From: Akkermansia muciniphila
Lineage (GTDB): Bacteria; Verrucomicrobiota; Verrucomicrobiia; Limisphaerales; UBA1100
DNA: 46,300 bases
NCBI GenBank assembly: GCA_945903605.1
Contig: CAMDOH010000001.1
Coordinates: 1 to 46,300 of the forward strand
Direction: 5' to 3'
The notes under the pieces are model-generated. The model was given only the letters and a program-made list of their open reading frames with translations, did no database searches and had not been told where the DNA came from. The position numbers and the translations under genes are program-made. Positions 35,108 to 43,045 of this stretch are shown here, in pieces (the stretch's first letter is position 1; each line of letters begins with the position of its first letter).

Positions 35108-36481
35108 ATGAACACAACAACGATGGCTCAAATGATTCTCAGCAGATTGTCGGTGAGCGTCGTTGCCGTTCTCTGCAGCGTGACGTTGCTCGTTGCCAAA
35201 GAATTGGCTGCGGACGTGAATCGGCTGGTCGGAGTTTCGCAGATTGATATCACGCCCGATTATCCAGTGAGGTTGACGGGTTATGGCAGCCGGCGCGAGG
35301 AAGCTTCAAAGGTCGAGCAACGGCTCCGTGCGAAAGCGCTCGCCTTTGGCAGCGACGCAGAAGGCCCGGCGGTGTTGGTGACGGTGGACAATCTCGGCGT
35401 GCCCGCATCGATGCGCACGGAGGTATTGCGCCGCGTTGCCACTCAATCGAAACTGCAGTCGGAGCGTTTCACCATCTCATCCAGCCACACTCATTGCGCG
35501 CCGATGCTGCTGGGTTTGGCTCCAAACATTTTCAGCATGGATATTCCGGCGGAACATTTGCCCGCCATTGAGCGCTACACCCGCGAGCTGACGGATAAGC
35601 TGGAGCAAGTGATTCTCGCCGCGCTGGCCAATCGAAAGCCAGCGCGATTGCATTGGGGGATCGGTAAAGTCGGTTTCGCGGCCAATCGGCGCAGCTTTCC
35701 CATCAAGCCTGTGGATCACGATCTGCCGGTGTTGCGTATCACAAATCCGAACGGCGACGTACGCGGAATTCTCACTGGCTACGCCTGTCATTGCACCACG
35801 CTTTCATCCAACTTCTTTCACGCGGACTGGGCTGGCAGCGCGCAATTGGCGCTCGAACGCGAGTTTCCCGGCGCGATCGCGTTGACGGCAATCGGCTGCG
35901 GTGCTGATCAAAATCCCGCGCCGCGCAGCACATTGGAGTTGGTCACTCAACACGGCGAAGCGTTGGCAAAAGAAGCGAAGCGGCTCGTCAACGAAAAGCT
36001 CACACCGGTGAATGGCGCGTTGGTTTGTCGGACAAAAAACATCGAGCTGGCCTACTCCAAACTGCCCACTCGCGAAGAATGGCAAGCCATCGCTGATGGA
36101 AAATCGGGTGGCGTTTATCATGCGAAGAAGAATCTCGCGCGACTTGACCGTGGAGAAAAACTGCCCACGAAACTTCCGTATCTCGTGCAGACATGGTCCT
36201 TCGGCAACGAACTGGCGATGGTCTTTCTCCCCGGCGAAGTGGTGGTGGACTATTCGCTGCGATTGAAACACGAATTCGATCGCACGCGACTTTGGGTCAA
36301 TGGCTATTCCAACGACGTGCCGTGTTACATTCCATCCAAACGCGTGCTGGACGAAGGCGGCTACGAAGGCGGTGGTGCCATGATTTACTTTGACCGGCCA
36401 ACAAAATTCGCGGGCGATGTCGAAGATCGCATCATCAAGGCCGTGCACGAGTTGATGCCAAAAGGATTCCTCGCCAAGTGA
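35108..36481 (+). CDS. Neutral/alkaline ceramidase N-terminal-domain protein, secreted
   Basis: A 457-residue exported protein (signal ending near LLVAKELAA) with the neutral ceramidase N-terminal fold: VGVSQIDITPDYPVRLTGYGSR, RAKALAFGSD, SSSHTHCAPML (metal His-x-His), GYACHCTTLSSNFFHADWAGSAQ (third His candidate) and AIGCGADQNP. Known ceramidases are Zn amidases that free fatty acid from ceramide, but this branch in PVC bacteria is uncharacterised, and the C-terminal domain of true ceramidases (~650 aa) is absent. Its stop overlaps a GTG in frame with the next gene (GTGA), and a second ceramidase-type gene follows it. Confidence 0.85.
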   Translation: MNTTTMAQMILSRLSVSVVAVLCSVTLLVAKELAADVNRLVGVSQIDITPDYPVRLTGYGSRREEASKVEQRLRAKALAFGSDAEGPAVLVTVDNLGVPASMRTEVLRRVATQSKLQSERFTISSSHTHCAPMLLGLAPNIFSMDIPAEHLPAIERYTRELTDKLEQVILAALANRKPARLHWGIGKVGFAANRRSFPIKPVDHDLPVLRITNPNGDVRGILTGYACHCTTLSSNFFHADWAGSAQLALEREFPGAIALTAIGCGADQNPAPRSTLELVTQHGEALAKEAKRLVNEKLTPVNGALVCRTKNIELAYSKLPTREEWQAIADGKSGGVYHAKKNLARLDRGEKLPTKLPYLVQTWSFGNELAMVFLPGEVVVDYSLRLKHEFDRTRLWVNGYSNDVPCYIPSKRVLDEGGYEGGGAMIYFDRPTKFAGDVEDRIIKAVHELMPKGFLAK

Positions 36482-36498
36482 CCGCAAAATCCACAGCC

Positions 36499-37563
36499 AT
36501 GAATCTGCACAACCCATCGCGCCGCCTGTTCATCAAGTCAACATTCGCCGCGAGCGTGTCGCTTTCGGTCTCGTCGCAGCTGTTGGGAGCAGATGTTGCA
36601 TTGTCGATGGTTCGCATCGGCAATCCTGTGGGCGGACACATTCATCCCGCAGCTTGTGTGAGTGCGAAAGGCACCATTGTCGTCACGTACGGACACACCA
36701 ATCATCGCGACCTTCGCATCACGCGCTCGCCCGACGGCGGCACGATTTGGAGCGAGCCAAAACCGTTCGCGCCCACAGTTGGCAGATCTTATTATCCCGG
36801 TTCACTCACGACGTTGCGGGATGGCCGACTGTTGCACGCGTGGAATCGTTGGAGCGAACCGACCAACGAAAAAGAGCCGCGCTCGGTCCTGTATTCGCTT
36901 TCGAGTGACGATGGAATGACGTGGTCTGAGCCAAAACCATTTCCACGCGACGAAACTAAGCCGAGCATCATCCGTCATCCCATCGTGGAACTCGCAGCGA
37001 ATCAGTGGCTGCTCCCGTTGAGCGACAAGACGCAAGTATTCGACCCCACGACGGGCGCGAGCCAGCCATTCGGGGATGCGCGCGCGCACGGATTGGTGCC
37101 GCTCGTTCGCACCCCGAAAGGCACATTCATCAGTGGAGCCGGATTGAGGTCAATCGATGCCGGGAAAACCTGGCAGCCCATCGCGCAATTCCCGAACGTG
37201 AAGGAACAAGGATGGCGTCACGAGATGGTCTGCCTCGCCAACGGTTGGTTGTTGGCGTCGGAGATTCTCGGGCCGGGTGTCGGAGGCGAACGCATTCGTT
37301 ACGTGATTTCGCGCGATGACGGCATCCGGTGGGACGACGTGTTCGAATATTACAATCCCGGCCGTGCGATTGGCGGCCGCGCTTGTCCTCGCACGATTCA
37401 ACTCAATGCGGACAATATCGGAGTCGTATTCTACGACGTCGATTCTAAGCAAGTCGGTGGCTCGGGTTTGTTCTTTATGAAAATACCGGTTGCCAAAATT
37501 GACCGCGGCTCGGTGAAACGCGAGTCGCACAGCACTCCACTCAGAGACTCAATCCCAAAATGA
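36499..37563 (+). CDS. BNR/Asp-box (sialidase-like) protein, Tat-exported
   Basis: A 354-residue six-bladed propeller-type protein with a twin-arginine leader (PSRRLFIKSTFAASVSLSV). Four Asp-boxes (S-x-D-x-G-x-x-W) are visible: SPDGGTIW, SSDDGMTW, SIDAGKTW and SRDDGIRW. This is the sialidase/BNR superfamily, but no FRIP-type arginine motif is present, so exo-sialidase activity is uncertain. I prefer ATG 36499; a GTG at 36478 overlapping the previous stop (GTGA) is an alternative and would add seven residues. The stop overlaps the next ATG (ATGA), so it is coupled to the second ceramidase-like gene. Confidence 0.83.
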   Translation: MNLHNPSRRLFIKSTFAASVSLSVSSQLLGADVALSMVRIGNPVGGHIHPAACVSAKGTIVVTYGHTNHRDLRITRSPDGGTIWSEPKPFAPTVGRSYYPGSLTTLRDGRLLHAWNRWSEPTNEKEPRSVLYSLSSDDGMTWSEPKPFPRDETKPSIIRHPIVELAANQWLLPLSDKTQVFDPTTGASQPFGDARAHGLVPLVRTPKGTFISGAGLRSIDAGKTWQPIAQFPNVKEQGWRHEMVCLANGWLLASEILGPGVGGERIRYVISRDDGIRWDDVFEYYNPGRAIGGRACPRTIQLNADNIGVVFYDVDSKQVGGSGLFFMKIPVAKIDRGSVKRESHSTPLRDSIPK

Positions 37564-39692
37564 AACCCGTCATTGTTCTTGGTCTATTGCTCATCGCTGC
37601 GACGCCGCTGCATGCGGAGTTCAAGGCTGGAGCTGCCGTGTTGGATGTCACACCAACCCAATTGCCCGTGTTCATCAATGGCGGAATGCTCAGCCGATCT
37701 TTGGAGAAAATCAAAACGCGCGTCCATGCGCGGGCCATCGTCTTGGCCGACGACAAAAGTCAGCTTGCGATGGTGGTCGTGGACAGTTGCATGATCGGTC
37801 GCGTGTTGATCGACGAGGCCAAAACAATTGCGGCCACTCGCACGGGCATCCCAACCAATCGCATCCTCATCTCCGCCACACATTCGCACAGTGCGCCGGC
37901 CTCGATGGGCTGCCTCGGCACCGATGCCGATCCTGCGTACGTGCCCGTGCTGCGGCAAAAACTCGTCGATGTCATTGCCGCTGCTCAGGCAAATCTGGAG
38001 CCTGCACGAATCGGATTCGCCAAGGCCGACGCCGCAGGATTCACGGCGTTGCGACAATGGATTCGCCGGCCCGACCGCCTGGAGATGGATCCGTTTGGAA
38101 ACAAGACAGTGCGCGCCAACATGCACGCAGGGCGTGTGTGGGATGATGTCACGGGTGAAGCGGGGCCTGAAGATCCGGATCTTTCGCTTATCTCAATTCA
38201 ATCACGTGATGGGCGCCCCATCTCGGTGATGGGCAATTTTTCGATGCACTACTTCGGCGACTCAGATATCAGCGCAGATTATTTTGGGCTTTTCTCCGAA
38301 GGATTGATGACTCGCATTGCTCCAAAACCTGTCGCTGGCAAGCAAGCATTCGTCGGAATTCTTTCGCACGGTTGCAGCGGCGACATCTGGCGGATGGACT
38401 ACACGATCCCAGAAAAAGATCGACCCAAGCCGACGATCGACGAGTACACAAATGGCCTGCTCGATATTGCCGTGAAAGCCTACTCCGGAATCCAATATCG
38501 CGCGGATGCAGATATCGCGATGGCCGAGCAGCGAGTGACTTTGAAATATCGGGTGCCGGACAAACAGCGGCTCGAGTGGGCGCAGCGAACACTCGCTGAC
38601 ATGGGCGATCGCGCTTTGAAAAGCACCGCCGAGGTGTATGCGCGCGAGGCAATCCTGCTTCACGAACGGCAGCAAACCGAAATTGTCGTGCAGGCATTGC
38701 GCATTGGCGACATCGGTATCGCCACGACTCCGTGCGAGACTTACGCTGTCACTGGATTGAAAATCAAAGCGGCCAGTCCGCTGCCACACAACATGGTCAT
38801 CGAGCTGGCCAATGGTGGCGATGGTTACATTCCGCCACCGGAACAATATCCATTTGGCGGTTACAACACTTGGCCGGCACGCTCTGCGGGTCTCGAAGTG
38901 TTGGCCGAGCCGATCATCGCCGGTGCCGCCATAAACCTGCTCGAGAAAGTTTCTGGCAAACCGCGTCGCGAATGGAAACTCAGCGAAGGTACTGCCGCGC
39001 GCGCCGTTCTCGACGCCAAGCCCGCAGCGTATTGGCGGATGAACGAATTCACAGGTCCGCATGCCGCCGACGCCACCGGTCACGGGCTGCACGCCACTTA
39101 TGAATCCGGGATCACTTACTATCTCGAAGGGCCGCAGTCGGCATCGTTTTGCAAAGCGGATGAAAAGAATCGCGCGCCGCATTTTGTCGGTGGCCGACTG
39201 AGCGCACGCGTGGCGAACCTCGGAAATCGATATTCCGTTTCACTCTGGCTTTGGAATGGGATGCCGAACGACGGGCGCGATGTCAGCGGCTGGTTGTTTT
39301 CCCGTGATCACAATCACGGTCTTGGAAACTTGGGCGATCATCTCGGTATCGGCGGCAAGAGCGCTCACACGGGCAAGTTGATTTATTTCAATGGAGGCAA
39401 TCCACAGGCGGTTGTCGCCGGCAAATCCGAGATTCCGCGCTGGCAATGGAGACAAGTCACCTTTGTGCGCGATCGCCAATCGATTCGCATTTATCTGAAT
39501 GGTCAGCTTGAAATTGAAACAAAGATCGTGGCGGATTTCCCAGCTGGGTTTGATCAGTGTTTCTTTGGCGGTCGTAGCGACAACCAATCCAACTGGGAAG
39601 GAAGGCTCGACGAAATCGCTGTTTTCAATCGCGCACTGAGCGAAGCTGAGATTCTAAAACTTCAGGCAAAATCTGTCCCAGCGCAAAAGTGA
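37560..39692 (+). CDS. Ceramidase-like N-terminal domain fused to a LamG-type lectin domain, secreted
   Basis: A 710-residue exported protein (signal MKPVIVLGLLLIAATPLHA). Residues ~20-460 are ceramidase-like: KAGAAVLDVTPTQLPVFINGGM, RAIVLADDKSQLAMVVVDSCM, ISATHSHSAPASMG (metal His-x-His) and NFSMHYFGDSDIS. Residues ~480-705 form a concanavalin-like LamG domain: AAYWRMNEFTGPHAADATGHGLHATY and GRLDEIAVFNRALSEAEI. The lectin domain suggests binding to a glycan or glycolipid carrying the substrate. It ends the hydrolase operon; start overlaps the BNR stop as ATGA. A weak TCTGC/GCAGA hairpin follows the stop. Confidence 0.88.
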   Translation: MKPVIVLGLLLIAATPLHAEFKAGAAVLDVTPTQLPVFINGGMLSRSLEKIKTRVHARAIVLADDKSQLAMVVVDSCMIGRVLIDEAKTIAATRTGIPTNRILISATHSHSAPASMGCLGTDADPAYVPVLRQKLVDVIAAAQANLEPARIGFAKADAAGFTALRQWIRRPDRLEMDPFGNKTVRANMHAGRVWDDVTGEAGPEDPDLSLISIQSRDGRPISVMGNFSMHYFGDSDISADYFGLFSEGLMTRIAPKPVAGKQAFVGILSHGCSGDIWRMDYTIPEKDRPKPTIDEYTNGLLDIAVKAYSGIQYRADADIAMAEQRVTLKYRVPDKQRLEWAQRTLADMGDRALKSTAEVYAREAILLHERQQTEIVVQALRIGDIGIATTPCETYAVTGLKIKAASPLPHNMVIELANGGDGYIPPPEQYPFGGYNTWPARSAGLEVLAEPIIAGAAINLLEKVSGKPRREWKLSEGTAARAVLDAKPAAYWRMNEFTGPHAADATGHGLHATYESGITYYLEGPQSASFCKADEKNRAPHFVGGRLSARVANLGNRYSVSLWLWNGMPNDGRDVSGWLFSRDHNHGLGNLGDHLGIGGKSAHTGKLIYFNGGNPQAVVAGKSEIPRWQWRQVTFVRDRQSIRIYLNGQLEIETKIVADFPAGFDQCFFGGRSDNQSNWEGRLDEIAVFNRALSEAEILKLQAKSVPAQK

Positions 39693-39731
39693 ATCCGAAG
39701 TCTGCCTGCAGATTCTTGAGTGTGGCGATGC

Positions 39732-39760
39732 TTGAGAAAAGTCTGTAGCTACGCTAGTGT
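39732..39760 (+). promoter_or_regulatory. Promoter of the ElyC/YdcF-type gene, leaderless-type
   Basis: TTGAGA (39732-39737, 5/6), an exact 17-nt spacer and TAGTGT (39755-39760) end 9 nt before the ATG. No Shine-Dalgarno. The same TAGTGT -10 precedes the helicase gene at 43046. Confidence 0.45.
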
Positions 39761-39769
39761 CTCGACCCG

Positions 39770-40576
39770 ATGCCGAGTTCCGCTGGTGAGTTTGTCAATC
39801 AACTGGTCGCGCCGCTCTCAATCATCTGGATGGGATTGTTGGTGGGCGCGGTTTGGCAAGTGCGCGCGCGTCGCTGGCGTGTGGCGTGGCTATTCGGCGG
39901 GCTTTTTTTTCTACTGACAATCTTTGGCAATACACAATTGCCCGCTTGGCTATTATCACGACTCGAAGCGCCGTATGCGAATCAGCAGATGGACACAATT
40001 CTGGAAGCCGAAGCGATATTGGTTTTGGGAGGCGGGATAATCAGTTCGACTCAATCACCGCATGGTTTTGAAGCAAAGGATGCTATCGATCGCTTTCTAG
40101 CTGGTATCGACTTGATCAAGCGCGGCAAAGCAAAGGTGCTGGTATTTGGCGGGGGGGCTACCGGGCGCGACATGAAGCAGTCTGAATCACAGTTGTACAT
40201 GGACTTGATCAAGCGTTGGCAGCTCACCGACTTCGAAGTGCTTTCGCTTGGCATTTGTGCCAATACTCATGAAGAAGCAAATCAGCTCAAGCAATTGAAG
40301 TCGGAACGAGGTTGGAAGAAAATCATACTGGTCACATCGGCCAACCACCTGCGTCGGAGCGAAGGCGTCTTTCGAACGGCTGGCATCGACGTCATTCCAA
40401 TCGGTTGTGATTTTCAGGGAACAGCAGCTATGCAAAATGGTCGTGTGCTAAAACTTTTCCCCGCGTCGGAAGGATTTCAAATGGCATTTTCCTGGCTTCA
40501 TGAAGTCATCGGTTGGCGTTATTATCGCTTGCGCGGTTGGATTTCCGATGACGCCGCGCACGTCGTTTCCCGTTGA
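39770..40576 (+). CDS. YdcF/ElyC/SanA family (DUF218) membrane protein
   Basis: A 268-residue protein with two N-terminal membrane helices (SIIWMGLLVGAVW and VAWLFGGLFFLLTIFG) and a DUF218 domain: AEAILVLGGGI, KAKVLVFGGGATG, GICANTHEEANQLKQL and ILVTSANHLRRSEGVFRTAG. ElyC and SanA affect envelope and peptidoglycan integrity in E. coli; biochemical activity is not clear, so this is a family-level call. It has its own promoter and is followed 4 bp later by the IMPase gene, so the two are probably co-transcribed. Confidence 0.88.
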   Translation: MPSSAGEFVNQLVAPLSIIWMGLLVGAVWQVRARRWRVAWLFGGLFFLLTIFGNTQLPAWLLSRLEAPYANQQMDTILEAEAILVLGGGIISSTQSPHGFEAKDAIDRFLAGIDLIKRGKAKVLVFGGGATGRDMKQSESQLYMDLIKRWQLTDFEVLSLGICANTHEEANQLKQLKSERGWKKIILVTSANHLRRSEGVFRTAGIDVIPIGCDFQGTAAMQNGRVLKLFPASEGFQMAFSWLHEVIGWRYYRLRGWISDDAAHVVSR

Positions 40577-40580
40577 GATA

Positions 40581-41366
40581 ATGAACATCAAAGAAAAACG
40601 CCGCGCATTGATTGTCGCCGTCAAAGCCGCCCGAGCTGCGGGAACATTGATGCGCCGGCATCTGCACAAAACAAAGGCGATTAATTCGCAGACGCGGTTC
40701 GACATCAAACTGGAATTGGATGTGCGCGCGCAGCGATTGATTGAGCGACAACTCAGCGCCGCATTTCCCGATGTGCCAGTGCTCGGTGAAGAGGGTGATA
40801 CGGGTGACTTCAATTCCGATTTGCGTTGGGTGGTCGATCCGATTGACGGCACGGTGAATTTCTCGCACGGGATTCCGCACGCCTGTGTCTCCATCGCGTT
40901 GCAGCAGAAATCGAACTCTGATTATGAAACGCTGATCGGTGTGATCTTCGATCCGTTTCTGAACGAGATGTGGACGGCTGTTCGTGGCCAATCCTCAAAG
41001 TTGAACGGAGTGCCTGTCCATGTCAGCGCACGCCGGCGGCTGAGTGATTGCATTTTGACACTCGGTTTTTCGAAGGACGCAGTGACTCTCCGTCATGCCT
41101 TGCCCGTGTTCAACCGCATCGTATACCGCGTGCGCAAGGTTCGGATGATGGGTTCTGCCGCGCTCGGTTTGGCTTGGGTGGCTGCGGGCAGGCTCGATGC
41201 GTATCGCGAGGATACGATACGGCTGTGGGATTTTGCTGCGGGTGGATTATTGGTGGAATGTGCCGGCGGAGAATTCTGGCATCGTCCGAAGAAGGGCGTG
41301 CATACTTACGAAATGCTCGCGCACAACGGTCATCTTCGGCGCCAGATCGAAGCGTGTTATCGCTGA
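40581..41366 (+). CDS. Inositol monophosphatase family protein
   Basis: A 261-residue Mg-dependent sugar-phosphate phosphatase. Motifs: VLGEEGDTG (Glu70-Glu71), WVVDPIDGTVNFSHGIPHACVSIAL (Asp86, Asp89) and LWDFAAGGLLVECAGGE (third metal Asp). Substrates in the family include inositol-1-phosphate, histidinol-phosphate and 3'-phosphoadenosine-phosphate; this one cannot be told apart by eye. The track start 40500 lies inside the previous gene; ATG 40581 fits family N-termini. Its end overlaps the convergent C26 gene by 10 bp. Confidence 0.9.
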   Translation: MNIKEKRRALIVAVKAARAAGTLMRRHLHKTKAINSQTRFDIKLELDVRAQRLIERQLSAAFPDVPVLGEEGDTGDFNSDLRWVVDPIDGTVNFSHGIPHACVSIALQQKSNSDYETLIGVIFDPFLNEMWTAVRGQSSKLNGVPVHVSARRRLSDCILTLGFSKDAVTLRHALPVFNRIVYRVRKVRMMGSAALGLAWVAAGRLDAYREDTIRLWDFAAGGLLVECAGGEFWHRPKKGVHTYEMLAHNGHLRRQIEACYR

Positions 41367-42124
41367 GCGTCGTTTGCAGATGACGCGTTGACGAACGCCT
41401 CGAACAGTTTCAGAAACTCCACGTGCTTTTCGAAGAGTCGTTCCGGATGAAACTGCACGCCCAGTAGAAATGGCGAGATGGCTTCATCTTCCGGTTTCAA
41501 TTCGACCGCCTCGATGATGCCATCGTCAGTTCGAGCGGTCGCGTGCAGAGCGGCTGCGATCCGCCCGATGGCCTGATGATGTGCGCTGTTCACTCGCAGC
41601 CGGCGAGCGCCGAAGATTCGATGCATGATCGTGTGCGGATTCACATTCACTTCTTGAACGGTGTCCGTCGATGCATCTTGCCGGCGATGCTCCATCGAAC
41701 GGGGCGCTTCAGTCGCAATGTCGGTGATCAACGAGCCGCCCAATGCGACATTGAGCACTTGATGGCCACGGCAAATCGCCAGCAACGGTTTGCCCTGTCG
41801 CAGCGATTGGTCGATCAACTCCATCTCGAACAAGTCGCGCAATGGATCGGCGCCGATCACTTTTTTGCGCAGCGATTCGGGGAGTTTCGTGTCGTACAAA
41901 TCCGGCTGCAAATCGTCACCACCGGTGAGCATGACGCCGTCGCATCGAGCCACGCTTGCGGCGATCACGCGCGGGTTGTCCGTGACGGGCGTGATGACGG
42001 GCAGGCCACCTGCAGCGATGACGGCGCGGCAGTAGTAGTTCGATAAACTCAAAGAATGATCCGCAAATTCAATGCCGCGTTTCTGTGTGCTGGGTGCGAC
42101 GAGGATCAGCGGCGGGCGGGTCAT
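41357..42124 (-). CDS. Class I glutamine amidotransferase-like hydrolase (peptidase C26, PuuD-like)
   Basis: A 255-residue gamma-glutamyl-gamma-aminobutyrate hydrolase-type protein. Nucleophile Cys118 is in LLAICRGHQVLNVALGG, and the partner His226/Glu228 are in GVQFHPERL. LTGGDDLQPDLY and RRLRVNSAHHQAI are typical of the family. PuuD cleaves gamma-glutamyl-GABA in putrescine breakdown, but other puu genes are absent. Its ATG overlaps the stop of the upstream 90-residue gene (ATGA), and ispF lies just ahead, forming a tRNA-Pro/ispF/unknown/C26 transcription unit. Confidence 0.9.
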   Translation of the reverse strand: MTRPPLILVAPSTQKRGIEFADHSLSLSNYYCRAVIAAGGLPVITPVTDNPRVIAASVARCDGVMLTGGDDLQPDLYDTKLPESLRKKVIGADPLRDLFEMELIDQSLRQGKPLLAICRGHQVLNVALGGSLITDIATEAPRSMEHRRQDASTDTVQEVNVNPHTIMHRIFGARRLRVNSAHHQAIGRIAAALHATARTDDGIIEAVELKPEDEAISPFLLGVQFHPERLFEKHVEFLKLFEAFVNASSANDAQR

Positions 42125-42393
42125 AATTCCGTGCCTGGAAATCGGTGCTGGATGACTTTGCGAATCCGGTCTTCCTCTTCGGGTCGAGTTTTCCCGCGCT
42201 TGATGCGGCGTTTCACCGCATCGAACAATTCCAACCAGTCTTCCAGCAGCGGCACTTCGAGTGTGTTCCAGTTATCATAGCGCCGATCACGTTCGAAAAA
42301 ACACCAGCGATTGCCCACGTGTTTGGCGTACACTTCACGTCGCGTGCCGTCTTCGCGTCGCACTGTCCATCCGATCTCACCTTTGGTCTGCAT
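42121..42393 (-). CDS. Conserved small protein of unknown function (90 aa)
   Basis: A charged, Trp-rich cytoplasmic protein: EIGWTVRREDGTRREVYAKH, NRWCFFERDRRYDNWNTLEVP, LEDWLELFDAVKRRIKRG. No domain recognised. It starts 3 bp after the ispF stop and its own stop overlaps the C26 hydrolase start (ATGA). The tight spacing supports it as real. Confidence 0.75.
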   Translation of the reverse strand: MQTKGEIGWTVRREDGTRREVYAKHVGNRWCFFERDRRYDNWNTLEVPLLEDWLELFDAVKRRIKRGKTRPEEEDRIRKVIQHRFPGTEL

Positions 42394-42396
42394 ACT

Positions 42397-42873
42397 TCAG
42401 GGCACATCCACAGCGGCAACGGCCATCGCGGCAATTCCTTCGCCGCGGCCGACAAATCCGAGCAACTCGTTCGTTGTCGCTTTGATTCCAATCTGACTCG
42501 TATTGACGCCCAGCGCCGATGCGATGTTGGATTTCATGGCAGCGGCAAATGGCATCAACTTGGGTTCCTGCGCGATGATGGTGGCGTCCACATTCGAGAT
42601 GGTTGCCCCGCGCGATTTTACCTGCCGCGCAGCTTCTTCCAGAAAAACGCGGCTGGGCGCGCCTTTCCAGCGTGGGTCGGTGTTGGGGAAAAACTGGCCG
42701 ATGTCGCCGCAACCGATCGCGCCGAGCACCGCGTCGCAAACGGCGTGCATGAGCGCATCGGCATCGGAATGTCCGTCGAGTCCTTTATCGTGCGGGATTT
42801 CTGCGCCACCGAGAATCAGTTTTCGCCCGGACTTGAGTTGATGGACATCGTAACCGATTCCGACGCGAATCAT
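42397..42873 (-). CDS. ispF: 2-C-methyl-D-erythritol 2,4-cyclodiphosphate synthase
   Basis: Fifth step of the MEP isoprenoid pathway, cyclising CDP-ME-2-phosphate with release of CMP. The 158 residues are full length. Metal site: Asp9 and His11 in GIGYDVHQL and His43 in [29 protein letters not shown] and [21 protein letters not shown] are diagnostic. The true start is ATG 42873; the 18 extra track residues ([17 protein letters not shown]) are tRNA-Pro translation. The ATG is only 5 nt downstream of the tRNA CCA, so ispF mRNA must begin with, or be cut from, the tRNA transcript. Confidence 0.96.
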   Translation of the reverse strand: MIRVGIGYDVHQLKSGRKLILGGAEIPHDKGLDGHSDADALMHAVCDAVLGAIGCGDIGQFFPNTDPRWKGAPSRVFLEEAARQVKSRGATISNVDATIIAQEPKLMPFAAAMKSNIASALGVNTSQIGIKATTNELLGFVGRGEGIAAMAVAAVDVP

Positions 42874-42878
42874 AGTAG

Positions 42879-42955
42879 TGGTCGGAGCGACAGGATTTGA
42901 ACCTGCGACGGCTTGGTCCCAAACCAAGTGCTCTACCAGGCTGAGCTACGCTCCG
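42879..42955 (-). tRNA. tRNA-Pro (anticodon TGG), CCA encoded
   Basis: Folds by eye: acceptor CGGAGCG/CGCTCCG (C1 start as in bacterial tRNA-Pro), D arm GCTCAGCCTGGTAGAGC, anticodon stem CTTGG/CCAAG with loop TTTGGGA (anticodon TGG), T arm GCAGG-TTCAAAT-CCTGT, discriminator A and encoded CCA. It reads CCA/CCG codons. It is 5 nt upstream of ispF on the same strand and divergent from the helicase gene. Confidence 0.95.
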
Positions 42956-43006
42956 ACACCGCGCGAAGGTATTCCACCAGCTCTCATAAACTCAAACACG
43001 AAATTA

Positions 43007-43037
43007 TTGCAAACGAACTGGAATGCTGGCCTAGTGT
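43007..43037 (+). promoter_or_regulatory. Putative promoter of the DEAD-box helicase gene, leaderless-type
   Basis: TTGCAA (43007-43012), a long 19-nt spacer and TAGTGT (43032-43037) end 8 nt before the ATG at 43046. No Shine-Dalgarno precedes the start. Confidence 0.35.
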
Positions 43038-43045
43038 GCCGCGCT

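Noticed and set aside
42874-42927. Extra 18 residues on IspF ([17 protein letters not shown])
   Set aside because: Sense translation of tRNA-Pro; IspF families start at [11 protein letters not shown].
42878-43045. N-terminal extension of the helicase ORF ([14 protein letters not shown])
   Set aside because: Antisense translation of tRNA-Pro; helicase homology begins at MPFAMLDLSKPV (43046).
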